From: Saccharopolyspora oryzae
GTDB taxonomy: Bacteria; Actinomycetota; Actinomycetes; Mycobacteriales; Pseudonocardiaceae
Reading direction: 5' to 3'
Length of the DNA stretch: 44,945 nucleotides
Assembly: GCF_027853915.1 (NCBI RefSeq)
Contig: NZ_JAQGLA010000066.1
Coordinates: 1-44,945, forward strand
The notes beneath the pieces are model-generated. The model was not told the origin of the DNA, searched no databases, and saw only the letters and a list, made by a program, of their open reading frames with translations. Both the position numbers and the translations under genes were made by a program. Position 1 is the first letter of the stretch, and each line of letters starts with the position of its first letter. Of this stretch, positions 35,182-43,454 are shown piece by piece.

Positions 35182-35285
35182 GGTCGACCGTGCCGTGCGG
35201 CGTTCCGCCGTGGAGGAAACCTGCCCCCGGGCAGGGCCGATGAAGCGCGGCACGATCGATTCGACAGACGAGAAAGAGGCGAACA

Positions 35286-35546
35286 GTGGCCAACATCAAG
35301 TCCCAGATGAAGCGGATCAAGACCAACGAGAAGAACCGGCAGCGCAACAAGGCCGTGAAGTCCTCGCTGAAGACCGCGATCCGCAAGTTCCGCGAGGCCG
35401 CTGCCGCCGGCGACAAGGACAAGGCCATCGAGCTGCAGCGTGCCGCCAGCCGCGAGCTGGACAAGGCCACCAGCAAGGGCGTCCTGCACCGCAACCAGGC
35501 TGCGAACAAGAAGTCCGCCCTGGCGAAGCGCGTCAACGAGCTCTGA
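35286..35546 (+). CDS. rpsT: 30S ribosomal protein S20
   Basis: The 86-aa very basic protein is S20: MANIKSQMKRIKTNEKNRQRNKAVKSSLKT at the N terminus (compare MANIKSAKKR in E. coli), then AAGDKDKAIELQRAASRELDKATSKGVLHRNQAANKKSALAKRVNEL. It binds 16S rRNA early in 30S assembly. It uses a GTG start with GAGG about 7 nt upstream and is followed by a classical intrinsic terminator. It is divergent from the TauE gene and convergent with holA, an order shared with mycobacteria. Confidence 0.98.
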   Translation: MANIKSQMKRIKTNEKNRQRNKAVKSSLKTAIRKFREAAAAGDKDKAIELQRAASRELDKATSKGVLHRNQAANKKSALAKRVNEL

Positions 35547-35561
35547 CCTTCGGTTCGGCTG

Positions 35562-35592
35562 AGGCCCCTTTCCACGCGGGAAGGGGCCTTTT
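35562..35592 (+). terminator. Intrinsic terminator of rpsT
   Basis: AGGCCCCTT (35562-35570) pairs with AAGGGGCCT (35581-35589) through a stem extended with one mismatch, followed immediately by TTT. It is the clearest rho-independent terminator in the window. Confidence 0.9.
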
Positions 35593-35669
35593 GCTTTCCT
35601 GCAGCCGGTTTTCACCACGGTTCGGGTAGCTTCAGCGCCCGGTCGGACCGCAGGTACTCCTGCGTCAGC

Positions 35670-36656
35670 TCACGCGCGCTGGTTTCGGAGTTCGACGAGG
35701 CGCAGGACTGTCCGTTCCAGGGCGTAGGTGGGGTCTGCGGCCATGCCCTTGACCCCGGCGTTGACCTCGGCGACCGCTTGGAGAGCGGCGGCGAGGCTCT
35801 TGGGGTTCCAGCCCCTGGACTGGGCCTGCGCCTTCTTGACCTTCCAGGCGGGCATGCCGAGTTCGCCGGCCAGGCGGAACGGGTCGTTCCGGCCGCCGGC
35901 TGCGGCGACGCGGCCGATGGTGCGGACCGAATCCGCCAGCGCGTCGGCGATCAGCACGTGCGGAACACCGAGCTGCACCGCCCAGCGCAGGGCCTCCAGC
36001 GCAGCTGCCCGGTCCCCCGTCACGGCCTTCTCCGCGACCGCGAAGCCGGTGACCTCGGCACGGCCCCGGTGGTAGCGGCGCACCGCGGTTTCGTCGACCT
36101 TCCCGCCGGTGTCGGCGACCAGCTGGGTCGCCGCCGCGGAGAGCTCTCGCAGGTCCGAGCCCACGGTTTCGATCAGCGCCGACACAGCGGCCGCATCGGC
36201 CTTTCCACCAGCGCGGCGGATCTCGTCGCGGACGAACGCCTCCCGCTCCGCCGGCTTGGTGATCTTGTTGCACTCGGTGACGCGCGCACCCAGCTTCTTC
36301 AGTGCGTTGGGCAGTTCCTTGGCGTACTTGGACCGCCCACCACCGGTGTGCACGATCACCATCGTCACACCGTCTACGGGCTGTTTGGCGTGGGCGAGCA
36401 GGGCTTCGGCGATCTCCTTGCCCGCGTCCTGCGCGGACTCCACCGCCAGCACCCGTCCCTCCGCGAACAGCGACGGGCTGAGCATTTCGGCCAGCTCCGG
36501 GACGGTGAGCTCGCTCACCTTCACCCGGCGTAGCTCGGCCTCCGGATCCGCCGCTCGAGCCGCCCCGACCGCGGCCCACAGTGCGCGTTCCACCAGCAGT
36601 TCTTCGTCGCCGAGAATCAGGTGCAGCGGATCGTTGACCACGGCCGGTGAGCTCAT
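35670..36656 (-). CDS. holA: DNA polymerase III subunit delta
   Basis: The 328-aa clamp-loader delta subunit opens the beta clamp during loading. It has the delta pattern LHLILGDEELLVERAL at the N terminus, the degenerate AAA+ region with LLTAxxx replaced by SLFAEGRVLAVESAQDAGKE and VIVHTGGGRSKYAKELPNALKKLGA, and the C-terminal collar domain with VTGFAVAEKAVTGDRAAALEALRWAVQLGVPHVLIADALADSVRTIGR. Length is typical. The ATG is followed by the short Ser-Ser-Pro start, and the spacing to the divergent SAM riboswitch is 98 bp. The gene order comEA-comEC-holA-rpsT is conserved in actinobacteria, although here the thrC-like gene separates comEC and holA. Confidence 0.95.
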   Translation of the reverse strand: MSSPAVVNDPLHLILGDEELLVERALWAAVGAARAADPEAELRRVKVSELTVPELAEMLSPSLFAEGRVLAVESAQDAGKEIAEALLAHAKQPVDGVTMVIVHTGGGRSKYAKELPNALKKLGARVTECNKITKPAEREAFVRDEIRRAGGKADAAAVSALIETVGSDLRELSAAATQLVADTGGKVDETAVRRYHRGRAEVTGFAVAEKAVTGDRAAALEALRWAVQLGVPHVLIADALADSVRTIGRVAAAGGRNDPFRLAGELGMPAWKVKKAQAQSRGWNPKSLAAALQAVAEVNAGVKGMAADPTYALERTVLRLVELRNQRA

Positions 36657-36729
36657 GCCCGCATCGTCCCACGCACCCGCGACGATCCCGCCATCTGGAT
36701 CGGCCTGGCCAGATCCGCGTGGGATCCAT

Positions 36730-36735
36730 TAGCGT
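36730..36735 (+). promoter_or_regulatory. Probable -10 for the riboswitch-controlled gene
   Basis: TAGCGT matches the TANNNT -10 pattern. A start about 7 nt later would put the 5' end near 36742, about 13 nt before the first P1 base of the riboswitch. No convincing -35 is seen. Confidence 0.4.
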
Positions 36736-36754
36736 GGCCGCCACAACCGAATAG

Positions 36755-36884
36755 CTCATCCAGAGGGGCAGAGGGAACGGCCCTGTGAAGCCCCGGCAAC
36801 CGTTCGTCCGGCGAATCGTGTCTTCTTCCGCGAGGTCACCGGCGAAAGCGGTGCCAATTCCGACCCGTCCGCGGGATAGATGAG
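36755..36884 (+). ncRNA. SAM-I (S-box) riboswitch
   Basis: The leader contains the S-box landmarks in order: P1 5' arm CTCATC (36755-36760), AGAGGGGCAGAGGGAACGG, the GAAGCCCCGGCAACC core, P3 (CCG-TTCG-CCGG at 36800-36811 with CCGG-CGAA-CGG at 36839-36851), GGTGCCAATTCC (36850-36861), and the P1 3' arm GATGAG (36879-36884). It binds S-adenosylmethionine. No terminator follows; the thrC-like Shine-Dalgarno lies right behind P1 (GAGGAGAGG), so control is probably at translation initiation. The P3 loop (36829-36837) is perfectly complementary to 36890-36898, the nine bases before the start codon. Confidence 0.93.
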
Positions 36885-36898
36885 GAGAGGACCTCGCG

Positions 36899-38164
36899 AT
36901 GACTGCTGCCGTCCGCGCCCAGAACGGGACCAAGAACTTCGACCTGGGCAACGCCGTCGAACTGGTGTCCAAGGAAGAAGGACATCGGCAGCCGCTGGCC
37001 CCCGAGTTCGTTTCGCTCGAAGATTTCTCCCCCCTGGAAGTCGCCTACGACTTCCCGCGACTGCGCCGCGAGGACATCGAAGCCGGCCCCCGGTCGATCT
37101 GGCGGTACAAGCAGCTGCTGCCGGTGCCCTCCAACGTCGAGGAGCACCCGAACACCGACCCCGGCTGTACCCGCCTGATCCGGGCCGACAACCTCGCGAA
37201 GGCGTTGGGCGTCAAGCGGATCTGGATCAAGGACGACACCGGCAACCCCACCCACTCGTTCAAGGACCGCGTGGTCGCGGTCGCGCTGGCCGCCGCCCGC
37301 GAGTTCGGCTTCAAGGTGCTGGCCTGCCCGTCGACCGGCAACCTGGCCAACGCGGTGGCCGCAGCAGCCGCCCGCGCCGGCTGGGACTCGGTCGTGCTGG
37401 TGCCCAAGACCCTCGAGCGCGCCAAGATCCTGATGAGCGCGGTCTACGACGGCTCGCTGCTCGCCGTCGACGGCAACTACGACGACGTCAACCGCCTGGC
37501 CACCGAGCTGGCCGGTGAGCACGAGGACTGGGCGTTCGTCAACGTCAACGTCCGGCCCTACTACTCGGAGGGCTCCAAGACGCTGGCCTTCGAGGTCGCC
37601 GAGCAGCTCGGTTGGCGCATCCCCGAGCAGATCGTGGTGCCGATCGCCTCCGGCTCGCAGCTGACCAAGGTCTACAAGGGCTTCAACGAGCTCGGCGAGA
37701 CCGGCCTGGTGGAGCCGAGCCCGGTGCGGATCTTCGGCGCGCAGGCCTCCGGCTGCTCCCCGGTGTCCTCCGCGTACAAGAACGGGCTGGACGTGGTGCA
37801 GCCGGTGCGCCCGGACACCATCGCCCGCTCGCTGGCCATCGGCGCGCCCGCCGACGGCCCGTACGTGCTGGACATCGTCCGCAAGACCAACGGCGCCATC
37901 GAGGACGTCACCGACGACGAGGTGCGCGCGGGCATCCGCCTGCTGGCCCGTACCGAGGGCATCTTCGCCGAGACCGCCGGTGGGGTCACCGTGGCCACCG
38001 CGAAGAAGCTGATCGAGAACGGCAAGATCGACCCGGACGCCGAGACGGTCCTGCTGATCACGGGTGACGGCCTGAAGACCCTGGACGCGGTCCAGGACGA
38101 GATCGGCCCGAAGGCCACCGTCGCGCCGACCACCGAGGCCGTCAACCAGGCTCTGGGGCTCTAA
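36899..38164 (+). CDS. thrC: Threonine synthase-like PLP enzyme, candidate MetM-type homocysteine synthase
   Basis: The 421-aa fold-type II PLP enzyme has the lysine motif NPTHSFKDR (K122), STGNLANAVAAAAARAG, PYYSEGSKTLAFE and a C-terminal GDGLKTLDAV. It differs from canonical actinobacterial ThrC (about 360 aa): the phosphate-loop GNxGN is replaced by IASGSQLTK, the PLP motif is NPTHSF instead of NPTGSF, and there is an N-terminal region ending in SPLEVAYDF. The same features occur, as I recall, in the Streptomyces threonine synthase-like protein now described as MetM, which makes L-homocysteine from O-phosphohomoserine with a thiocarboxylated sulfur carrier. The Streptomyces homologs have a Cys-rich zinc-ribbon-like N terminus; here the Cys are absent. 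No small carrier gene follows; a terminator does. Start: ATG with GGAGAGG 8 nt upstream, inside the riboswitch expression platform. True threonine synthase remains the alternative. Confidence 0.85.
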   Translation: MTAAVRAQNGTKNFDLGNAVELVSKEEGHRQPLAPEFVSLEDFSPLEVAYDFPRLRREDIEAGPRSIWRYKQLLPVPSNVEEHPNTDPGCTRLIRADNLAKALGVKRIWIKDDTGNPTHSFKDRVVAVALAAAREFGFKVLACPSTGNLANAVAAAAARAGWDSVVLVPKTLERAKILMSAVYDGSLLAVDGNYDDVNRLATELAGEHEDWAFVNVNVRPYYSEGSKTLAFEVAEQLGWRIPEQIVVPIASGSQLTKVYKGFNELGETGLVEPSPVRIFGAQASGCSPVSSAYKNGLDVVQPVRPDTIARSLAIGAPADGPYVLDIVRKTNGAIEDVTDDEVRAGIRLLARTEGIFAETAGGVTVATAKKLIENGKIDPDAETVLLITGDGLKTLDAVQDEIGPKATVAPTTEAVNQALGL

Positions 38165-38182
38165 CCCTCGTCCCGGAAAGTG

Positions 38183-38214
38183 CGCGGTGCCGCTGGGATT
38201 CCGGCGGCACCGCG
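38183..38214. terminator. Terminator between the thrC-like gene and comEC
   Basis: CGCGGTGCCGC (38183-38193) pairs with GCGGCACCGCG (38204-38214) around 10 nt. It serves both convergent genes. Confidence 0.82.
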
Positions 38215-38242
38215 TTCTCGTCCGTCCACAGCGGACTGGAGT

Positions 38243-40594
38243 TCAGCGGTCGACCGCGCGCAGCGGATCTCCTCGTGACACGTGTCGTGGACCTCGTGGG
38301 CCCGGCAGGATCGCGATGTCTCCTTCCTGGTCGGTGCGCAGAACTCTCGTGCCTGCGCGGGTGAGCGTGTCCACCACGAACGGGCTCGGGTGCCCGTAGC
38401 TGTTGCCGTCGCCGACGCTGATCAGCGCGGTCCCCGGTCGTACCGCGTGCAGGAAACCCGGTGTGGTGTAACGGGATCCGTGGTGCGGCACCTTGAGCAC
38501 GTCGGCCCGCAGGTCCAGCCCGGAGGCGAGCAGTCTCCCCTGGGACGGGAGCTCGACGTCGCCGGTGAGCAGCAGCCTTCCGGCCGGTGTGGTGGCCCGC
38601 AGCACGATCGAGGAGTCGTTGGCGTCCTCCGCTGTTTGCGTCCGGGCCAGCGCCGGGTCCGGGGCCAGCACGTCGAGCACGAGACCAGGCCAGCTCGTCC
38701 GCTGCCCGGACTGCATCTGCACGACGGGAACCCGATGTGCACGGGTATCCCGCACCACCTCCTTCATCGCCCACGCCGGTTCCCGCAGCGGCCCCACCGC
38801 CACCGCGCCGACCGAGAACTTGCCCAGCAGACCGGTGAGTCCGCTGATGTGATCGGCGTGCAGGTGCGTCAGCACGGCCAGCGCGATCCGACGCACCCCC
38901 AGCCGGTCCAGGCACGCCGCCGACCGCTCGAGGTCGGGGCCGGTGTCGACCACCACCGCCTCCTCCGGCCGCCCGGTGGCGAGCACCAGCCCATCGCCCT
39001 GCCCGACGTCGCAAGCCACCATGCTCCAGCCCGGAACCGGCCAGCCGGACACAACGCTGCGCACCGGCACCAGCACGAGCACCACGAGCAGCAGCGCCAC
39101 CGATGCCAGGACGCGGAACCGCTTGCCGCGCAACAAGATCAAGCCGACGACGACCAGCCCCGCCAGCAGCAGACCACCGGCGGTGCCGGGCAACCAGTCG
39201 AATGATCCGCCGGGCACCGCTGCCGCGCGGTCCGCGACCAGCACCAGCCATTCCAGCTCCGGCGCGGCCAACCAGCAGAACAGGCCCGCCAGCCATCCGG
39301 AGAACGGCGCGACCACAGTTGCCAGCACCCCGAACACGGTCGCCGGCGCGACGACCGGACCTGCCAGCAGGTTCGCCGGCACCGCGACCAGGCTGACGGT
39401 CCCGGACAGCGCCGCGATCAGCGGAGCCGTGACGACGTGCGCCGCCAGCGGGACCGCGATCGCCTCCGCAACGCCGATCGGAACACCACGGTCCCGCAGA
39501 GCCGCGGCCCACCTCGGCGCCAGCAGGACCAGCCCGGCCGTGGCCGCGACCGACAGGGCGAACCCCGGGCTCGTGGCCAGTTCCGGCAACAGCAGCAGCA
39601 AGCCGATCACGCTCGCCGACAGCACCGGCAGCGCCGAACGCCGTCTGCCCAGGACCAGCGCCAGCAGGGTGATCGCTCCCATCGCCGCCGCTCGCAGCAC
39701 GCTCGGTTCCGGACCTGCCAGCACGACGAACCCGACGAGAGCCGCACCCGCCCCCGCTGCCGACAGCACCGGTCCCGCGCCGATCAGGTGCAGGACCACG
39801 AGCACCGCGCCGCACACGATCGCCAGGTTGGCACCAGACACCGCCAGGAGGTGCGTGAGACCTGCGGTTTCGAAGTCCTGCTCCACCTCCGGCGGCAGAG
39901 CGTGGGTGTCGCCCACGACCAGGCCTGACAGCAGTCCGGCCGCAGCCGGGCTCAGCTCTGCCGAAGCCGTGCGGCGCAGCCCGTCCCGCAGGTCCGCCGC
40001 CACGCGCTGCCAACCCGGTGGCGAACTGACCTCGGTCGGCGCTCCGAACACCTGCATCGCCGCAACGGTGAGCTCCCCTGAGCGCGGTGGCGCAGCCTTG
40101 CCCCGGACCGTCACCTGCTGCCCGGCGATGAGCTCTCGCCACTGCTCAGTCGGCACCAGCAGCACCACTGATCCACCGGCCCGCACGCGCTGGCCGACGA
40201 CGTCAGCGGTCTCCAGCGCGGCACGAACCAGGGCTCGGTCCTGCGCTCGCTGCGTCCCGAAAGCCGGTCCCCGCAAGGGGATCGGCGCGCTGGTCAAGGT
40301 CACCCGCGCTGTCAGCCGCTCGCCGTGCTGAGCCGCCTGGCGCACCGGGTGGTGCTCGGCTCGATAGCTCCGGACCGCCATTCCGGCCGCGGCAACACCG
40401 GCCAGCAGCAGGACCACCAGCACTCCCCTGGCCCAAGCCCGATCCCTGGAGACCGGCCACACCAGCGGAACCGCCAGCAATGCGAACACCGCCGTCGCCG
40501 CTGCCGTGCCCCACCCGACCAGCAGGCCAAGCAACGTCACCGTCCAGACCGCGGCTGCGGTCGGCGCCAGCCGGAGGTCCAATCCGGTGCTCAT
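38243..40594 (-). CDS. comEC: ComEC/Rec2 competence-like DNA translocase with metallo-beta-lactamase domain
   Basis: The 783-aa protein has an N-terminal membrane region, a Competence domain (LLSGLVVGDTHALPPEVEQDFETAGLTHLLAVSGANLAIV with the family's hallmark LLAVSG, then many membrane helices) and a C-terminal metallo-beta-lactamase domain (DVGQGDG, VVVDTGPD, HLHADH with metal ligands, KVPHHGSRYTTP). In competent bacteria ComEC moves single-stranded DNA across the membrane. Natural competence is not established for most actinomycetes, yet the genes are widely kept. The ATG overlaps the comEA stop (ATGA), so the two are coupled. Confidence 0.95.
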   Translation of the reverse strand: MSTGLDLRLAPTAAAVWTVTLLGLLVGWGTAAATAVFALLAVPLVWPVSRDRAWARGVLVVLLLAGVAAAGMAVRSYRAEHHPVRQAAQHGERLTARVTLTSAPIPLRGPAFGTQRAQDRALVRAALETADVVGQRVRAGGSVVLLVPTEQWRELIAGQQVTVRGKAAPPRSGELTVAAMQVFGAPTEVSSPPGWQRVAADLRDGLRRTASAELSPAAAGLLSGLVVGDTHALPPEVEQDFETAGLTHLLAVSGANLAIVCGAVLVVLHLIGAGPVLSAAGAGAALVGFVVLAGPEPSVLRAAAMGAITLLALVLGRRRSALPVLSASVIGLLLLLPELATSPGFALSVAATAGLVLLAPRWAAALRDRGVPIGVAEAIAVPLAAHVVTAPLIAALSGTVSLVAVPANLLAGPVVAPATVFGVLATVVAPFSGWLAGLFCWLAAPELEWLVLVADRAAAVPGGSFDWLPGTAGGLLLAGLVVVGLILLRGKRFRVLASVALLLVVLVLVPVRSVVSGWPVPGWSMVACDVGQGDGLVLATGRPEEAVVVDTGPDLERSAACLDRLGVRRIALAVLTHLHADHISGLTGLLGKFSVGAVAVGPLREPAWAMKEVVRDTRAHRVPVVQMQSGQRTSWPGLVLDVLAPDPALARTQTAEDANDSSIVLRATTPAGRLLLTGDVELPSQGRLLASGLDLRADVLKVPHHGSRYTTPGFLHAVRPGTALISVGDGNSYGHPSPFVVDTLTRAGTRVLRTDQEGDIAILPGPRGPRHVSRGDPLRAVDR

Positions 40595-41373
40595 ACCCGC
40601 ACCAGCTCCCGCAGCCGGGTGAAGCGCGAACCCCCGATCCCGTCGACCTCCCGCAGCTGGTCCACCGAGTCGAAGCCACCGTGCTCGGTTCGCCACTGCA
40701 CGATCCGCTTGGCGGTGACCTCGCCGACGCCTGGTAGTTCATCGAGTTGCTCCTCCGTCGCGGTGTTCAGATCGACCTTGCCGTCGCCGCCCTTCCCCGG
40801 CTGGGCCTGCGCCGGAACCGGCACCGCGACGTAGAGCTGTTCCCCGTCGGTCAGGCGGCGGGCGAGGTTGAGCCCGGTCAGGTCGGTGTCCGGCAGCGCG
40901 CCGCCGGCGGCCTCGACCGCATCGGCGACCCGGCTGCCGGGCTCGACCGTGACCAGACCTGGCCTGCTGACCTTGCCGACGACGCTGACGACCAGTTCTT
41001 GATCGGCTGCGCTGGTCGCCGGCAGCGGGGGCGGCAGGACCGGCGGTGGCGCCGGATCGGCGACAGACCGCGACGTCCACGTCAAGGCGATTACCCCGAC
41101 CAGCAGCACAGCAGCCACCAGGGCGAGGGCGAGCACCCCTGCCCGTCCGGGGTCCACTCTGGACCTCAGCAGGGATTCGGGCAGCCACCTCTCGGCGAAC
41201 TTGCGCATGCGCGTGCGCGGCGCCGGTTCTGGTGGCGACACCGAGTAGCCTGGCCCGGCGCGCTCCGCTGCGTCGTCGCGGGCGGCATGTCGCCCCAGGG
41301 ACTGCAGCCTGCTTCGCGGGTCGAGTTCTTCGTCGGGTTCACCAGCAGCGCGGAATGCTTGTACGTCGAACAT
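40591..41373 (-). CDS. comEA: ComEA-like DNA-binding membrane protein
   Basis: The 260-aa protein has a charged N-terminal region, one transmembrane helix (about residues 79-101, GVLALALVAAVLLVGVIALTW), a SLBB-like domain (VVSVVGKVSRPGLVTVEPGSRVADAVEAAGGA) and a C-terminal double helix-hairpin-helix (VDLNTATEEQLDELPGVGEVTAKRIVQWRTEHGGFDSVDQLREVDGIG). ComEA binds incoming double-stranded DNA outside the membrane. There is no ribosome-binding site before the ATG, but TACCTT lies 7 nt upstream, suggesting a leaderless transcript. Its stop overlaps the comEC start. Confidence 0.94.
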   Translation of the reverse strand: MFDVQAFRAAGEPDEELDPRSRLQSLGRHAARDDAAERAGPGYSVSPPEPAPRTRMRKFAERWLPESLLRSRVDPGRAGVLALALVAAVLLVGVIALTWTSRSVADPAPPPVLPPPLPATSAADQELVVSVVGKVSRPGLVTVEPGSRVADAVEAAGGALPDTDLTGLNLARRLTDGEQLYVAVPVPAQAQPGKGGDGKVDLNTATEEQLDELPGVGEVTAKRIVQWRTEHGGFDSVDQLREVDGIGGSRFTRLRELVRV

Positions 41374-41380
41374 GACGACG

Positions 41381-41386
41381 AAGGTA
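41381..41386 (-). promoter_or_regulatory. Probable -10 hexamer for a leaderless comEA mRNA
   Basis: TACCTT on the minus strand (TANNNT) ends 7 nt before the comEA ATG; no Shine-Dalgarno is present. Confidence 0.5.
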
Positions 41387-41486
41387 GAGCAATCGAAAAG
41401 CCTTGTGCAGCTTTATTTTTCGCAGATTTGACCACAGTGGACGCGGATTCAGCCCGATGGTGTGGAATCCGCCCGCCGAAAGGTTT

Positions 41487-42347
41487 TCAATCGAGCGAAC
41501 GCCACCCGTTCGGGAGAACCACGACACCCACCGCACCGGGCCCGATGTGCGCCCCGATCACCGCGCCCACCTCCGAAACCACGCAGTCCACGGACTCACC
41601 GCGTTCGGCCCGGATCCGGCCCGCGAGCTGCTCCGCGCGCTCCCGCGCGGCCAGGTGGTGGATCGCGATGGCCGCTGCGCCGGAACCCGCTGCGGACGAG
41701 GAGATCTCCAGCAACCGGGACATGGCTCGCGTGGTGGTGCGGACCTTCTCCAGCGCGTCGATGCGCCCGTCGTGGACGTGCAGCAACGGCTTGATCGCCA
41801 ACGCCGTGCCCAGCACCGCCGCAGCGGTGCCGATCCGCCCGCCGCGGCGCAGGTACTCCAGCGTCTGCACGGAGAACAAGGTGGTGGTCCGCTCGGCCGT
41901 CGTGGTCGCGGCGCGCACCACTTCATCCAGGTCAGCGCCGGATTTCGCGACCTCGGCGGCGGCCAGCACCGAGAACCCCAGCCCCATCGCGGCCGAACGC
42001 GAGTCGACGACCCGCACCCGTTCCGGATCGACCTCGCGGGCGGCCAGCCGGGCCGCGTCCCAGGTGCCGGAAAGCTGCCGGGACAGGTGAATAGCCACCA
42101 CACCGTCGGCGCCTTCGTCGAGAGCTGCCCGGAAGGTGCTCGCCAACTCCTGCGGCGTCGCGCCCGCAGTGGTCACCCGGTGCTTTCGCGCGAAGGCCCG
42201 CGCTAGATCGTCCGGGCCGAAGTCCGACTCGTCGACCGCGACCGCGCCGTCCACGCTGACGTGCAGGGGAACGGTCCGCACCGCGTACTGCTCGGCGTAT
42301 CCGGCCGGCAAGTACGCCGTCGAATCGGTGACGACTGCAATGGGCAC
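41487..42347 (-). CDS. DegV-family fatty-acid-binding protein
   Basis: The 286-aa protein is a DegV/FakB-type lipid-binding protein: IAVVTDSTAYLPAGYAE at the N terminus, HRVTTAGATPQELASTFRAAL, VAIHLSRQLSGTWDAARLAA, VRVVDSRSAAMGLGF, TLEYLRRGGRIGTAAAVLGTALAIKPLLHVHDGRIDALEKVRTTTRAM, and a C-terminal VIGAHIGPGAVGVV. These bind a fatty acid and, in Firmicutes, hand it to the kinase FakA; no kinase gene is in this window. GTG start, 6 nt after TAGGGT on the minus strand, so probably leaderless. The mycobacterial relative lies in the same rsfS-gpgP-degV-comEA order. Confidence 0.93.
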   Translation of the reverse strand: MPIAVVTDSTAYLPAGYAEQYAVRTVPLHVSVDGAVAVDESDFGPDDLARAFARKHRVTTAGATPQELASTFRAALDEGADGVVAIHLSRQLSGTWDAARLAAREVDPERVRVVDSRSAAMGLGFSVLAAAEVAKSGADLDEVVRAATTTAERTTTLFSVQTLEYLRRGGRIGTAAAVLGTALAIKPLLHVHDGRIDALEKVRTTTRAMSRLLEISSSAAGSGAAAIAIHHLAARERAEQLAGRIRAERGESVDCVVSEVGAVIGAHIGPGAVGVVVLPNGWRSLD

Positions 42348-42353
42348 ACCGCA

Positions 42354-42359
42354 ACCCTA
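42354..42359 (-). promoter_or_regulatory. Probable -10 hexamer for a leaderless degV mRNA
   Basis: TAGGGT on the minus strand (TANNNT) ends 6 nt before the GTG at 42347. Confidence 0.45.
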
Positions 42360-42447
42360 CGACGTCGCACGCCGAATCCGATCAGTGCTCGCCCGCAGTG
42401 CGCCCAACGGCGATGGACCCGCGGTGCCGATCGGCACGAGCAGCGGA

Positions 42448-43062
42448 TCAGTTCCCGGCGGGCATCCCGGTGTTGTAGGCCAGCAGCCGCCAGTGGGTCT
42501 CGCTGCGCCGCTTGAGCACCACCCAGTGGCAGTTGCCGATGCCGCCCAGTCCCGGCCACAACTCCAGCGGGAGCCCGACCAGCTTCGCGGTCACCGCGGT
42601 GATCAGCCCGCCGTGCGCGCACAGCAGCGCAGTGCCCCGGTGCTGGTGGTCGAGCTCCTCGACCACTTCCGCGGCGCGCTCGGCGACCTCGATGCGGGTC
42701 TCCCCGCCCGGTGGCGCCCACGTCGGGGACGATCGCCAGGTGTCCAGCGCACCGGGCCAGCCGTGCTCGACCTCAGCTCCGCTGAGGCCCTGCCACTCGC
42801 CCAGGTGCGTCTCGCGCAACCGTTTGTCCAACCGCACCGACGTGCCGCTGACCTCGGTGAACGCTTCAGCGGTGGTCCGCGCGCGGTTCAGGTCGGAGCT
42901 GACCGCGATGTCCGGGGAGAACCGGGCGATCGCCGGCGCCGCCTGGCGGGCCTGCTGCCGTCCGGTCTCGGTGAGCGAGCTGTCCAGATGTCCCTGGAGG
43001 CGTCCGGCAGCGTTGTAGTCGGTCTCGCCGTGCCGCCAGAGCACCAGCCGGTCGAGGCTCAC
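42448..43062 (-). CDS. gpgP: Histidine-phosphatase, probable glucosyl-3-phosphoglycerate phosphatase
   Basis: The 204-aa protein belongs to the phosphoglycerate mutase/histidine phosphatase superfamily, with the RHG catalytic motif in LVLWRHGETDYNAAGRLQGHLD (about residues 6-27), the second His in LLCAHGGLITAVTAKL, and RLRETHLGEWQGL and WAPPGGETR in between. These match mycobacterial GpgP (Rv2419c), which dephosphorylates glucosyl-3-phosphoglycerate, a precursor of methylglucose polysaccharides. Conserved linkage to rsfS supports this. The GTG overlaps the rsfS stop (GTGA), so the two are coupled. A general phosphatase is the alternative. Confidence 0.88.
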   Translation of the reverse strand: MSLDRLVLWRHGETDYNAAGRLQGHLDSSLTETGRQQARQAAPAIARFSPDIAVSSDLNRARTTAEAFTEVSGTSVRLDKRLRETHLGEWQGLSGAEVEHGWPGALDTWRSSPTWAPPGGETRIEVAERAAEVVEELDHQHRGTALLCAHGGLITAVTAKLVGLPLELWPGLGGIGNCHWVVLKRRSETHWRLLAYNTGMPAGN

Positions 43063-43454
43063 GCCTCGGCGTCCGACGAGTCCGCCGCGGGCGCGTCCTT
43101 GTCCTCGAACTCGATGCGCGGGCAGTCCTTCCACAGCTTCTCCAGCTGGTAGAAGGAGCGCTCCTCGGCGTGCTGGACGTGCACCACGAGGTCGACGAAG
43201 TCCAGCAGGACCCAACGCCCCTCGCGCGCGCCCTCGCGGCGCACCGGCTTGGTGCCGGCTTCGCGGACCTTCTCCTCGATCTCGTCGACGATCGCCACGA
43301 CCTGCCGCTCGTTGGACGCCGAAGCGATCAGGAAGCAGTCGGTGATGACCAGCTGCTCCGAAACGTCCAGCAGGACCACGTCGGTGGCCTTCTTGTCCGC
43401 CGCGGCCTGCGCCGCGATCTGGGCCAGTCGGCGGGCGTTCTCAGTGGCTGCCAC
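43059..43454 (-). CDS. rsfS: Ribosomal silencing factor RsfS
   Basis: The 131-aa protein has the RsfS/DUF143 pattern: ENARRLAQIAAQAAADKKATDVVLLDVSEQLVITDCFLIASASNERQVVAIVDEIEEKVREAG, and GRWVLLDFVDLVVHVQHAEERSFYQLEKLWKDCPRI. It binds L14 of the large subunit and blocks subunit joining in starvation. GTG start with AGGAG 4 nt upstream. It is normally preceded by nadD in actinobacteria; here nadD is not upstream, and a DUF1737-type gene and then lower-GC DNA are found instead. Confidence 0.95.
   Translation of the reverse strand: MAATENARRLAQIAAQAAADKKATDVVLLDVSEQLVITDCFLIASASNERQVVAIVDEIEEKVREAGTKPVRREGAREGRWVLLDFVDLVVHVQHAEERSFYQLEKLWKDCPRIEFEDKDAPAADSSDAEA

Noticed and set aside
38165..38242. 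A metO-like sulfur-carrier gene after the thrC-like gene
   Set aside because: The space holds only a terminator hairpin; no ORF with a C-terminal Gly-Gly is present before comEC.
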